A stretch of DNA of 6,935 bases from JBFGFG01 sp041627475 (GCA_041627475.1 JBFKQZ010000173.1:1-6935), one strand, 5' to 3'; numbered from the stretch's first letter, positions 1-6,935 are shown. Translations and numbers: made by a program. The notes: generated by a model not told the origin, from the sequence alone.

Positions 1-1
1 G

Positions 2-3000
2 CACCGGCTGACCCGGTCATGGTCGGACGCCGTCGCTGCGGAGCTCGAGGACGAGGTCGGCGAGGGCGACGCCCACCGGCTCGAGGACGAGGTCGTCAGC
101 CGGCTGCCGCAGTCCTACCGCGAGGTCACCACCGCCGCCGGCGCCGTGGAGGACGTCCGGGCGATCGACGACCAGGAGCACGACCTCGACATCCGCATCG
201 TGCCGGGCGAGGACGGCCACGGCCGGGTCCGGGCGCTGGTCCGTGGGCGACGACTCGTGCTCTCCGACTTCCTGCCGCTGCTCGAGGACCTGGGGCTGGA
301 CGTGCTGGACGAGCGCCCGCACGACCTCGAGGAGCGACCGGGCGTCCCGGACCTCCACCTGCACGACTTCGGGGTGCGCGGCCTGCCCGACGAGCTCTCG
401 GTCCCCGACCAGATCCGGGTCGCCGACACGCTGCGTGCGTGCTGGTCGGGCCGGACGTCGTCGGACTCGCTGCACCGTCTCGTGCTCTCGGCGGACCTGA
501 CGTGGGTGGACGTCAGCGTGCTGCGGACGTACCGCCGGTACCGGCGCCAGGTCGGCACCGCGTACACGCCGGCCTACGTCAACGACGCCCTGGCGGCGAA
601 CCCCGACGTGGCGCGCGCCATCGTGGCCTACTTCCACGAGCGCTTCGACCCCGACCGTGCCGCGGACGAGGCAGCGGTCGAGGCGGCCCGTGCGGCAGCC
701 CTCGCCGCGTGCGACGCCGTCGCGCGACTCGACCACGACCGCATCCTGCGCGACATCGTGGCGCTGGTCGCCGCGACCCTGCGCACGAACGTCCACGCCG
801 ACGACGGGCTGCCCGTCGTGGTGTTCAAGTTCGACCCGTCGCTGGTGCCCGGTGTCCCGGCACCGGTCCCCTACCGCGAGCTGTTCGTCTTCGGCCCGCG
901 CCTGGAGGGCATCCACCTGCGCGGCGGCCCGGTCGCCCGCGGCGGGCTGCGCTGGTCCGACCGCCAGGACGACGTCCGCACCGAGGTGCTCGGGCTGATG
1001 AAGGCCCAGGTGCTCAAGAACTCGGTGATCGTCCCCACCGGCGCGAAGGGCGGCTTCGTCCTGCAGCAGCCACCGGAGGACCGCGACGCCCTGCGCGAGG
1101 AGGTCCGGGCGCAGTACGAGGTGTTCGTCGAGGCGCTGTTGTCGGTGACCGACGACCTCGACGGCGAGACCGTCGTCCCACCCGCCCGCGTGCGCCGCTG
1201 GGACGGCGACGACCCCTACCTCGTGGTCGCCGCCGACAAGGGCACCGCCACCTTCTCCGACGTCGCGAACGCCATCGCGCTGCGCCGCGGCTTCTGGCTC
1301 GGCGACGCCTTCGCGAGCGGCGGGTCGAAGGGCTACGACCACAAGGCGCTCGGCATCACCGCGCGGGGCGCGTGGGTCGCCGTCCGCCGCCACCTCCTCG
1401 AGCTCGGCGTCCACCCCGAGCAGGAGCCGGTCTCCGTCGTCGGTGTCGGGGACATGTCCGGCGACGTGTTCGGCAACGGGATGCTGCAGTCCCGCACCAT
1501 CCGGCTCGTCGCGGCGTTCGACCACCGCGACGTCTTCCTCGACCCGGACCCCGACCCGGAAGCCGCCTTCGCAGAGCGGCAGCGACTGTTCGAGCTCCAG
1601 GGCTCGTCGTGGCAGGACTACGACCGCGACGTGCTGTCCCCGGGCGGCATGGTCGTCAGTCGCGACGCGAAGTCCGTCGACCTCACCCCCGAGGTCCGCG
1701 AGGCACTCCAGCTCGACGTGGAGAGCTGCTCCCCCGCCGAGCTGATGCAGGCGATCCTGCGCGCCCCCGTGGACCTGCTCTGGTTCGGCGGCATCGGGAC
1801 GTACGTCAAGGACCCCGACGAGCGGCACGACGACGTCGGTGACCGGGCCAACGACGAGATCCGCATCGACGCCGACGAGGTCCGGGCGCGCGTGATCGGC
1901 GAGGGCGCCAACCTCTCGATCACCCAGCGGGCCCGCATCCGCTACGCCCGCCGCGGCGGGCGCATCGACCAGGATGCGATCCACAACGTCGGCGGCGTCG
2001 ACTGCTCGGACCACGAGGTCAACGTCAAGATCCTCCTCCAGGCAGCCCTGCGCGAGGAGGTCATCGACCAGGAGGAGCGCGACCGGCTCCTCGAGGAGGT
2101 CACCGAGGACGTGGTGGCCGACGTCCTGCGCGACGTCGACCTCCAGGTCTGGCGGATCTCACGCGACCTCGCCGAGGGCCCGGACCGCCTCGTCGACGTG
2201 GCGTTCCTGCTCGAGCTGCTCGAGCAGGAGAACGCGCTGGACCGTGACGTGCAGGTGCTGCCCAGCTCCGAGGAGCTCCGCGACCGCCGCGAGCAGGGTG
2301 CCGGTCTGACGCGGCCCGAGCAGGCCACGCTCCTGGGGTCCGCCAAGCGCCGGCTCAAGGACGAGCTCCTGCCGACGACGCTCCCGGACAGCGAGACCCT
2401 GCAGTCGGTGCTCGACGTGTACGTCCCGGACCTGCTCGTCGAGCGGTTCGGCGACCAGCTGGAGCGCCACCGGCTGCGGCGCGAGCTCGTCGCGACGCGC
2501 GTCGCCAACGAGCTCGTCGACCGCATGGGCCCGACCTTCCCCAGCCGCGTCGCCGCCGAGGCCGACTACGACGAGGCGACCGTCACCGCGGCGTGGTGGA
2601 CCTCCCGGGACGTGACGGGCATCGACGAGCGCTGGTGGCAGCTGGAGGGCCTCATCGACGAGGTCGGGCCGCACCTCCAGGACGAGATGGCGCACGAGAT
2701 CGAGATGCTGCTGGGCAGCCTGACCCGGCGCTACGCGAGCGAGCCCGGCGGCGTCGACCCCGACGTGCTCGTCCCGCGCGACCGCGATGCCGTGCGGGCC
2801 TACGCCGACGCGCTGTTCGAGCTCGGGACCAGTGACCAGCGACGCCACCGCGTCGCGCGCGCCGAGCGGTTGCTCGACGACCTCGTCCCGGACGACCTCG
2901 CCCGTGCCATCGCCTGCACCCGCGACCTCACCCTGGGGCCCGAGGTCGCCGCGACCCTGCGCGCGCTCGAGTGGGACGCCGCGCAGGCGCCGCTCGTCGG

Positions 3001-3349
3001 TGACGTGCTGCTGCACCTGCTGGAGGTCCTCGGACTGGACCGGCTCTACCGCGTGCTCGACCGGGTCAGCACGACCACCGTGTGGCGCCGCCGCCTGCGG
3101 AGGTCGCTGGCCGCGGACCTGCGCCAGCTCGGCGCCCGCGCGGCCCAGCTCGCGCTGACCGAGCAGACCAGCGACCTGCTCGCGGACGGCGGCACCACGG
3201 CACGCCGGTTCGCGTCCCGCCGCAGCGCCGCCCTGGAGCGCGCCCGGCGGACGATCACCGGGGTCGAGCAGGACGTGCAGGCCGGCCTCGACGGTGTGGC
3301 GGTCGCCCTGCGGACCCTCCGGACCGCCGTCGAGGGCGTCGACTCCTGA
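2..3349 (+). CDS. gdhB: NAD-specific glutamate dehydrogenase, large 180-kDa class, C-terminal part (5' truncated)
   Basis: This enzyme oxidatively deaminates L-glutamate to 2-oxoglutarate and ammonia with NAD+ in the cytoplasm, linking amino-acid breakdown to the TCA cycle. The frame is open from base 2 and ends at TGA 3347-3349, giving 1115 residues. The family is usually about 1,600 residues, so roughly 500 N-terminal residues lie outside the window. The GTG at 146 is only an internal Val codon, because clear family sequence (LTRSWSDAV) lies upstream of it. Counting from base 2, visible family motifs are GGLRWSDR (from 314), KAQVLKNSVIVPTGAKGGF (334-352, with the lysines expected for substrate binding and catalysis), ADKGTATFSD (411-420), GDMSGDVFGNGM (483-494, nucleotide-binding region), FGGIGTYVK (595-603) and VIGEGANLSITQ followed by NVGGVDCSDHEVN (631 onward). 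The rest is the alpha-helical C-terminal region typical of the class. No frameshift is seen. In mycobacteria the homologous enzyme is inhibited by the FHA protein GarA; whether that applies here cannot be told. The family call is firm and the symbol is by analogy. Confidence 0.96.
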   Translation, partial: HRLTRSWSDAVAAELEDEVGEGDAHRLEDEVVSRLPQSYREVTTAAGAVEDVRAIDDQEHDLDIRIVPGEDGHGRVRALVRGRRLVLSDFLPLLEDLGLDVLDERPHDLEERPGVPDLHLHDFGVRGLPDELSVPDQIRVADTLRACWSGRTSSDSLHRLVLSADLTWVDVSVLRTYRRYRRQVGTAYTPAYVNDALAANPDVARAIVAYFHERFDPDRAADEAAVEAARAAALAACDAVARLDHDRILRDIVALVAATLRTNVHADDGLPVVVFKFDPSLVPGVPAPVPYRELFVFGPRLEGIHLRGGPVARGGLRWSDRQDDVRTEVLGLMKAQVLKNSVIVPTGAKGGFVLQQPPEDRDALREEVRAQYEVFVEALLSVTDDLDGETVVPPARVRRWDGDDPYLVVAADKGTATFSDVANAIALRRGFWLGDAFASGGSKGYDHKALGITARGAWVAVRRHLLELGVHPEQEPVSVVGVGDMSGDVFGNGMLQSRTIRLVAAFDHRDVFLDPDPDPEAAFAERQRLFELQGSSWQDYDRDVLSPGGMVVSRDAKSVDLTPEVREALQLDVESCSPAELMQAILRAPVDLLWFGGIGTYVKDPDERHDDVGDRANDEIRIDADEVRARVIGEGANLSITQRARIRYARRGGRIDQDAIHNVGGVDCSDHEVNVKILLQAALREEVIDQEERDRLLEEVTEDVVADVLRDVDLQVWRISRDLAEGPDRLVDVAFLLELLEQENALDRDVQVLPSSEELRDRREQGAGLTRPEQATLLGSAKRRLKDELLPTTLPDSETLQSVLDVYVPDLLVERFGDQLERHRLRRELVATRVANELVDRMGPTFPSRVAAEADYDEATVTAAWWTSRDVTGIDERWWQLEGLIDEVGPHLQDEMAHEIEMLLGSLTRRYASEPGGVDPDVLVPRDRDAVRAYADALFELGTSDQRRHRVARAERLLDDLVPDDLARAIACTRDLTLGPEVAATLRALEWDAAQAPLVGDVLLHLLEVLGLDRLYRVLDRVSTTTVWRRRLRRSLAADLRQLGARAAQLALTEQTSDLLADGGTTARRFASRRSAALERARRTITGVEQDVQAGLDGVAVALRTLRTAVEGVDS

Positions 3350-3356
3350 CCCGTCA
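3345..3356 (+). repeat. 12-base direct repeat, copy 1 (over the gdh stop codon)
   Basis: CCTGACCCGTCA occurs here and again at 3501-3512, with mismatches on both sides of each copy. This copy contains the TGA stop of the glutamate dehydrogenase gene. The two copies bracket 144 bases that hold both palindromes. They could be a target-site duplication left by insertion of a small element, or a chance match in GC-rich sequence. Confidence 0.6.
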
Positions 3357-3364
3357 CGCCCCCG

Positions 3365-3393
3365 GAGTTTCCTCGCACCGTGCGAGGAAACTC
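3365..3393. repeat. Palindrome 1 (13-base arms, 3-base loop), possible terminator or REP-like unit
   Basis: The left arm GAGTTTCCTCGCA (3365-3377) is the exact reverse complement of the right arm TGCGAGGAAACTC (3381-3393), with loop CCG. It begins 15 bases after the gdh stop, where an RNA hairpin could end gdh transcription. No T-run follows on either strand, so it is not a classic intrinsic terminator. Palindrome 2 uses the same 12-base arm, so this is a repeated unit and not a lone hairpin. Confidence 0.85.
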
Positions 3394-3436
3394 GTCCCCC
3401 CGGGGCGGGCAGACCGCCGAAGCGTGCCGGCGTCCG

Positions 3437-3467
3437 CGAGTTTCCTCGCGAGTTGCGAGGAAACTCG
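3437..3467. repeat. Palindrome 2 (13-base arms, 5-base loop), same arm sequence as palindrome 1
   Basis: The left arm CGAGTTTCCTCGC (3437-3449) pairs exactly with the right arm GCGAGGAAACTCG (3455-3467) across loop GAGTT. Its core GAGTTTCCTCGC/GCGAGGAAACTC is identical to that of palindrome 1, while the loops and the bases outside the arms differ. It sits 42 bases past the end of holA (holA is on the minus strand), so each convergent gene has one copy near its 3' end. There is no T-tract. Confidence 0.85.
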
Positions 3468-3483
3468 GAGTCGATGGCGCGGT

Positions 3484-3502
3484 GGCGCCGTGCCCTGGCG
3501 CC
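3484..3502 (-). terminator. GC-rich hairpin just downstream of holA, weak terminator candidate
   Basis: GGCGCC at 3484-3489 and GGCGCC at 3497-3502 can pair across a 7-base loop. On the minus strand this hairpin starts 7 bases after the holA stop. No U-run follows, and such short GC inverted repeats arise easily by chance in this composition, so the role is only suggested by position. Confidence 0.3.
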
Positions 3503-3512
3503 TGACCCGTCA
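3501..3512 (+). repeat. 12-base direct repeat, copy 2 (over the holA stop codon)
   Basis: This is the second exact copy of CCTGACCCGTCA, matching 3345-3356. Its last three bases, TCA, are the holA stop codon read on the minus strand. If the repeat is a target-site duplication, holA may have gained or kept its stop within the duplicated bases. Confidence 0.6.
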
Positions 3513-4487
3513 GCGGGTGAGGGTGTGCGTGGGGCGGATCGGGTCGACCTGGCATCCCTCGCACAGTTCGACGACGGCCACCTCGAACAGCAGGTCGCTC
3601 GGTAGGTCGGAGCCCTTGAGGTCGTGGTCCAGCTGCGCGAGGCGGTCCACGGCCCAGGCCAGCTCGCCCGGGCCGAAGGACTCGCGTGCCTCGCGGGTCA
3701 GGGCGCGCAACCGGCCGCCGCTGACCGGACGGCGACCGAGCCCGGCGGCGCGGCCGTCACCCCCGGCACGCAGGACGAGCAGCTGGCGCAGCCGGTAGCC
3801 GAGTGCACCGAGGAGCATGACCGGGCTGTCCCCGGCCTCGAGCGCACCCCGCGTCGCGGTCAGCGCGGCGGCGGCGTCGCGCGCCACGATCGCGTCGGCG
3901 ATCGCGAACCCGGACTGGCGCCCGTGGCCCTCGAGCACGCGCTCGACGTCGTCCTCGCCGATCGCGTCGGTGCCCGACGGTGCGCTCGCGCAGACCGTCG
4001 CGACCTGCACGGCGATCGTCCCCGGCTCGAGCCCGGCGTGGCGACGGATCGCAGCGATCGCGGTGGCGTCGGCGTGCCGGCCGTGCGTGCGGAACTCGTC
4101 ACCGACCAGCCGGTCCCACTGCTCGTCGGCCCAGTCGGGTGGACGGGACATCTCGACGTGGGCGCCGGCCAGGTCGGCCAGGTCACGGAGGGTCTTGGGC
4201 AGGTTCCCCGAACCGTGCTCGACCGCCACCACGACCGGGGTGTCCCCCGGCGATGCAGCGAGCGCCTTCACCTCGTCCAGCACGCCGCCGCTCGGCACAC
4301 GACCGAACCGCAGCACGTGGACGGTGTCCCCACCGAACAGCGAGGTGGTGCGGACGTCCGGCAGCCCCTCCTCGTCGACGTCGGTGCGCTCGACGTCCGC
4401 GCCTTCCGGCACGTCGCGCAGCGCGCGGTCGATCCCCCGTCGCAGCAGCAACGGGTCGTCGGAGGTCACCAGCGTGAAGGCCTGCAT
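3510..4487 (-). CDS. holA: DNA polymerase III, delta subunit (clamp loader)
   Basis: HolA is the subunit of the clamp-loader complex (delta, delta', tau/gamma) that contacts and opens the beta sliding clamp so it can be loaded at primer-template junctions. The product is 325 residues, within the usual range of about 320-345. The N-terminus FTLVTSDDPLLLRRGIDRAL (4-23) matches the family's opening strand and helix, where many members read YLLxGDExxL. The segment TTSLFGGDTVHVLR (47-60) corresponds to the conserved 'LFGxxRLVVVR' region. A helical collar domain follows, with a family-like tail in LAQLDHDLKGSDLPSDLLFE (283-302). I chose the ATG at 4487 because the family match begins there; the longer frame from 4565 adds 26 unmatched residues inside comEC. 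GGTAGGG lies 9 bases upstream as a possible ribosome binding site. It is probably transcribed with comEA and comEC. Conservation of the comEC-holA order in actinobacteria supports the call. Confidence 0.93.
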   Translation of the reverse strand: MQAFTLVTSDDPLLLRRGIDRALRDVPEGADVERTDVDEEGLPDVRTTSLFGGDTVHVLRFGRVPSGGVLDEVKALAASPGDTPVVVAVEHGSGNLPKTLRDLADLAGAHVEMSRPPDWADEQWDRLVGDEFRTHGRHADATAIAAIRRHAGLEPGTIAVQVATVCASAPSGTDAIGEDDVERVLEGHGRQSGFAIADAIVARDAAAALTATRGALEAGDSPVMLLGALGYRLRQLLVLRAGGDGRAAGLGRRPVSGGRLRALTREARESFGPGELAWAVDRLAQLDHDLKGSDLPSDLLFEVAVVELCEGCQVDPIRPTHTLTR

Positions 4488-4500
4488 CGGCGGCGACCCT
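4183..4500 (-). other. Unexpected comEC C-terminal extension overlapping holA, likely from a one-base frameshift
   Basis: After residue 741 the comEC frame continues to the stop at 4185-4183, giving 105 extra residues rich in Arg, Gly and Ala with no recognisable domain. All but the first 13 bases lie inside holA in a different frame. A TAG at 4501-4499 falls exactly where the conserved protein should end, but one frame off. One extra base in the CCCGG run at 4509-4505 would give the ending VARPGR followed by stop. The current sequence may therefore carry a sequencing or assembly error, or a real one-base deletion that lengthened the protein. Confidence 0.6.
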
Positions 4501-6723
4501 ACCGCCGGGACGCGCCACCTCGATCCGCACCGTCCCGTCGCGGTCGGTCCGGTGCAGTCGGGCACCGCTGGCCGCCACGGCCGCCACGACGTCGGGTGCG
4601 GGATGCCCGTAGCGGTTGTCCCCGCCGACGCTGACGACCGCGTCCGCAGCCGTGGCGACCTCGTGCAGCGCGGCGTCCACGTGCCGTGACCCGTGGTGCG
4701 GGACCGTCAGGACGTCGACGTCGAGCAGCGCCCGCGTCGCCGGGTCCGCCAGCAGGGCCGCGTGCGCCGCCGGGCCGATGTCCCCGGTGAGCAGCACGGA
4801 CCCACCGGGTCCGTCCACGCGCAGGACCAGGGAGGACTCGTTCTCGACCCCGTCGCGCCCGAGGTGCACCCGCGGACCTGTTGGAGCGAGGACCCGGACG
4901 GTGAGGTCACCGACGACCGCCTGCTGCCCCGCCACGGGTGCGTGCACCGGGACGTCGTGTGCCGCCGCCGCGGCGAGTGCGTCGGCCAGCGCGGGGGGCG
5001 GCAACTCGTCGCCCCGCGGTCGCTGCCAGACGGTGCCGACCTCGACCGCGGCGAGAACGTCCGGTGCCCCGCCGGTGTGGTCGCCGTCGGCGTGGGTGAG
5101 GACGAGCAGGTCGAGGACCGCCTGGCCGTCGGCGCGCAGCCACCGTGCCGCACGACCGTCCCGACCGGTGTCGACCAGCACACTGGCGTGGTCGGTGGTG
5201 AGCAGGAACGCGTCGCCCTGACCGACGTCGATCGCGGTCAGGACGAAGCCGTCGGGGGCCGACGGCGACGGCAGCACGGGCAGCACCAGGCAGAGCACCG
5301 CGACCAGCCCCGCGATGCGCCGACCGCGGTGCACCAGCAACCACGCGATCGCTGCCAGGACGCCCACCAGGACGATCGGCTCGGCCACCCCGACGACCGG
5401 CCCCCACCACTGGAGCCGCCGTGCGGCACCGAGCACCACGCCCAGTGCCGGGCCGGCCAGGACCAGCAGGCCACCGGCCAGCCCCGGCAGCGGCAGCGCG
5501 ACGACCGCCGCGGCCGTGCACAGGACCGATGCCAGGGCCGCCGCCGGCACCGCCACGAGGTTGGCCGGCAGCGTCGCCAGGGACACCCCGTCGCCCGCCA
5601 CGAGCAGCACCGGCAGGACGGCGACCTGGGCCCCGATGGTCACCGCCAGCAGGTCGAGCAGGCGTCCTGCCCGGCCGAGCACGACGACGGCTGCGAGCCG
5701 TTCACGGACCCGTGGGGCGACGACGAGGACGCCCAGCGTGGCCGCCGCGGACAGGAGCAGTCCCAGCCGACGACCGAGCAACGGATCGAGCAGGACGAGC
5801 ACCAGCACCGCCGCAGCGAGCAGTTGCAGGGGTCGCGTGCGGCGACCACGGGCACCGGCCGCGAGGGCCAGGACCGCCATCGTGCTCGCCCGCAGGACCG
5901 ACGGGTCGGCTCGTGTGAGGACCGCGAACAGCGCCAGCGTGACCAGCGCGACGCGTCGTCTGCCCCGCGCCCCGAGGCCGACGGCTCCCGCCACCAGCCA
6001 CGCGCCCGCGACGACCATCGCCACGTTCGAACCCGAGACGGCGGTGAGGTGGGTCAGGCCGGTGGCCCGCATCGCGGCCGCGTCGCCATCGGGCAGGAGG
6101 CCCGTGTCGCCGGTCACCAGCCCGGTGGCCAGGCCAGCACGTCCCGGCGACAACGTGGCCGACGCGACTGCGGCCAGCCCCACCCGCACCCTGGTCGTCC
6201 CGGCGGCCACGGGTCCTGGCCCGGCGACCTCGGTGAGGTCCGCCCGGGTCAGCCGCGCGACGACGTGCCGGTGCCGCTGCCAGGCGTTGGTCACCGGCCG
6301 TGCCTCGGCCGTGCCCGTGGCCGTCGCACCGAAACGCAGCGGCGCCGCCGTGTGCAGCTCGGCCCGCCGGCCGCTGGCCGTGCCGTCCACCGTGACGACG
6401 CGAACGTCTGCCCGCCACCGTCCCTCTGCGAGCTCGTCCGGTTCCCCCACGACCTCGACGGTCACGTCCACGGCGCGAGCCGCTGCCGCGGCCGCATGGA
6501 GCGGTCCGTCGGCCATCCTGTGCAGCCGGACCCCGGTCGCACCGAGGACGACGAGCACGACGGCGACCAGCACGAGCGGTGTCGGGTGGCTGCACCGCGC
6601 GCCCACGACGAGACACGCGCCGGCAGCCAGCACACAGCCGAGCCCGAACCATGGCGGGGTCGCAGGCGCGACCAGCGCGACCACGAGCGCCGTGACCGCC
6701 GCCAGCGGCACCACCGGTGTCAC
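4183..6723 (-). CDS. comEC: ComEC/Rec2 DNA-uptake channel with metallo-beta-lactamase domain; frame runs into holA
   Basis: ComEC is the inner-membrane channel that takes up single-stranded DNA during natural transformation. The frame encodes 846 residues. Residues 4-65 are hydrophobic membrane segments, followed by a soluble N-terminal region to about 175. The competence domain spans roughly 190-480, with the signature TGLTHLTAVSGSNVAMVV (221-238) and many membrane helices. The C-terminal metallo-beta-lactamase domain (about 492-740) shows IDVGQGDAFLL (498-508), THADGDHTGG (543-552, the HxDxDH metal motif), ENESSLVLR (628-636), LLTGDIG (644-650), VPHHGS (674-679) and GHP (706-708). These residues are intact, so nuclease activity is plausible. 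The GTG start at 6723 overlaps the comEA stop by four bases (GTGA), suggesting translational coupling. Family similarity ends near residue 741 (about 4501). The remaining 105 residues are an arginine-rich reading of holA in another frame, so the true end is probably near 4500. Whether the cell is transformable cannot be inferred from this gene alone. Confidence 0.94.
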   Translation of the reverse strand: MTPVVPLAAVTALVVALVAPATPPWFGLGCVLAAGACLVVGARCSHPTPLVLVAVVLVVLGATGVRLHRMADGPLHAAAAAARAVDVTVEVVGEPDELAEGRWRADVRVVTVDGTASGRRAELHTAAPLRFGATATGTAEARPVTNAWQRHRHVVARLTRADLTEVAGPGPVAAGTTRVRVGLAAVASATLSPGRAGLATGLVTGDTGLLPDGDAAAMRATGLTHLTAVSGSNVAMVVAGAWLVAGAVGLGARGRRRVALVTLALFAVLTRADPSVLRASTMAVLALAAGARGRRTRPLQLLAAAVLVLVLLDPLLGRRLGLLLSAAATLGVLVVAPRVRERLAAVVVLGRAGRLLDLLAVTIGAQVAVLPVLLVAGDGVSLATLPANLVAVPAAALASVLCTAAAVVALPLPGLAGGLLVLAGPALGVVLGAARRLQWWGPVVGVAEPIVLVGVLAAIAWLLVHRGRRIAGLVAVLCLVLPVLPSPSAPDGFVLTAIDVGQGDAFLLTTDHASVLVDTGRDGRAARWLRADGQAVLDLLVLTHADGDHTGGAPDVLAAVEVGTVWQRPRGDELPPPALADALAAAAAHDVPVHAPVAGQQAVVGDLTVRVLAPTGPRVHLGRDGVENESSLVLRVDGPGGSVLLTGDIGPAAHAALLADPATRALLDVDVLTVPHHGSRHVDAALHEVATAADAVVSVGGDNRYGHPAPDVVAAVAASGARLHRTDRDGTVRIEVARPGGRVAADAGLHAGDLRRPVAAATGDRPRAARRAGRRGRRAHRRRRGGAAGRPHHLAVRWGHRPRAAVRSCAERRRAGRGEGARCIAGGHPGRGGGRARFGEPAQDPP
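4497..4503 (-). promoter_or_regulatory. Possible ribosome binding site for holA
   Basis: On the minus strand GGTAGGG ends 9 bases before the ATG at 4487. It is a purine-rich but imperfect Shine-Dalgarno match, and it supports that start over the GTG at 4565. The same bases contain a TAG (4501-4499) that would close comEC in another frame. Confidence 0.4.
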
Positions 6724-6935
6724 CGGACCCCCACGAGGTCACGCAGCGACGCCCACGTCGCCTCGCCGATGCCGCTGACGGCACGGAGCTCGACCGCCTC
6801 GGTGAAGGGGCCGTGCTCCTCTCGGTGCGCGACGATGCGGCCGGCGAGGACCGGCCCGACCCCGGGGAGCTCCTCGAGGTCCGTCGCGGTGGCCCGGTTC
6901 AGGTCGAGTCGTCCGTCCGGCAGGTACGGGTCGGC
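6720..6935 (-). CDS. comEA: ComEA competence DNA receptor, C-terminal helix-hairpin-helix domain (5' truncated)
   Basis: ComEA binds double-stranded DNA outside the membrane and hands it to ComEC for uptake. Only the last 71 residues are in the window; the frame is open at the right edge and ends with TGA at 6722-6720. The visible part is the tandem helix-hairpin-helix DNA-binding domain. It shows LDLNRATATDLEELPGVG (10-27), then LAGRIVAHREEHGPF (30-44), and the second hairpin LRAVSGIGEATWASLRDL (50-67). These match the usual ComEA pattern (LNxAxxxxLxxLPGIG, AxxIxxxRxxxGxF, VxGIG). Any signal anchor and SLBB domain would lie beyond the window. The gene is directly upstream of comEC and overlaps it by four bases, as expected for this operon. 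A stand-alone HhH repair protein is possible in principle, but the neighbour makes ComEA much more likely. Confidence 0.93.
   Translation of the reverse strand, partial: ADPYLPDGRLDLNRATATDLEELPGVGPVLAGRIVAHREEHGPFTEAVELRAVSGIGEATWASLRDLVGVR

Noticed and set aside
43..95. A 17-base direct repeat (43-59 and 79-95), 36 bases apart, in gdh
   Set aside because: Both copies encode LEDEV in frame. In an acidic helix with strongly biased codons the same bases recur easily, and the sequence between is not duplicated.
19..1842. A 607-residue plus-strand frame overlapping the glutamate dehydrogenase gene
   Set aside because: It is an Arg/Pro/Gly-rich low-complexity shadow in another frame, while the overlapping frame has unmistakable family motifs.
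17..2014. A 665-residue open frame on the minus strand opposite the glutamate dehydrogenase gene
   Set aside because: It mirrors the real gene's codons, is rich in Val, Arg, Asp and Ala, and shows no domain. Long antisense frames are expected at this GC content.
3082..3798. Frames crossing the gap between gdh and holA on either strand, which translate the palindromes
   Set aside because: They start within gdh or holA in a wrong frame, have no family resemblance, and would cross both hairpins. I see no supported small gene in 3350-3509.
4488..4565. An earlier holA start (GTG at 4565) adding 26 residues
   Set aside because: The added residues do not resemble the family and overlap conserved comEC sequence. 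The ATG at 4487 has the family N-terminus right after it.
3624..4689. Two plus-strand frames of 290-336 residues opposite holA
   Set aside because: Both are antisense shadows without recognisable domains, and the holA match on the other strand explains the region.
5315..6778. A 487-residue plus-strand frame opposite comEC
   Set aside because: It is Ser/Thr/Arg/Ala-rich, has no motif and lies wholly antisense to comEC and the end of comEA, so it is a composition artefact.

Overview
The window is very GC-rich, with strong G/C bias at third codon positions. Long open frames therefore appear on the strand opposite every real gene. This base composition, the large NAD-type glutamate dehydrogenase and the comEA-comEC-holA gene order all suggest a high-GC actinobacterium. 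I cannot name a genus from the sequence alone.

Layout. Positions 2-3349 (+) hold the C-terminal two thirds or so of a giant NAD-specific glutamate dehydrogenase; its start lies left of the window. Positions 3350-3509 are a short gap between convergent genes. The gap holds two near-perfect palindromes with the same 12-base arm, a GC hairpin just past holA, and a 12-base direct repeat that covers both flanking stop codons. Positions 3510-4487 (-) are holA, the delta subunit of the DNA polymerase III clamp loader. Positions 4183-6723 (-) are comEC, the DNA-import channel, with its metallo-beta-lactamase domain. Positions 6720-6935 (-) are the C-terminal end of comEA, the DNA receptor, cut by the right edge.

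How it works together. comEA, comEC and holA are co-oriented and tightly packed. The comEA stop and comEC start share four bases, and the conserved end of ComEC falls about a dozen bases before the holA start, so they are probably one operon read right to left. ComEA binds DNA outside the membrane and ComEC passes a single strand into the cell. HolA belongs to replication and is probably a passenger in the operon. The glutamate dehydrogenase is metabolically unrelated and converges on the operon from the other side.

The gene set is ordinary. The points worth a second look are the paired palindromes and their flanking direct repeat, and the comEC frame. That frame misses a well-placed stop by one reading frame and runs 305 bases into holA.
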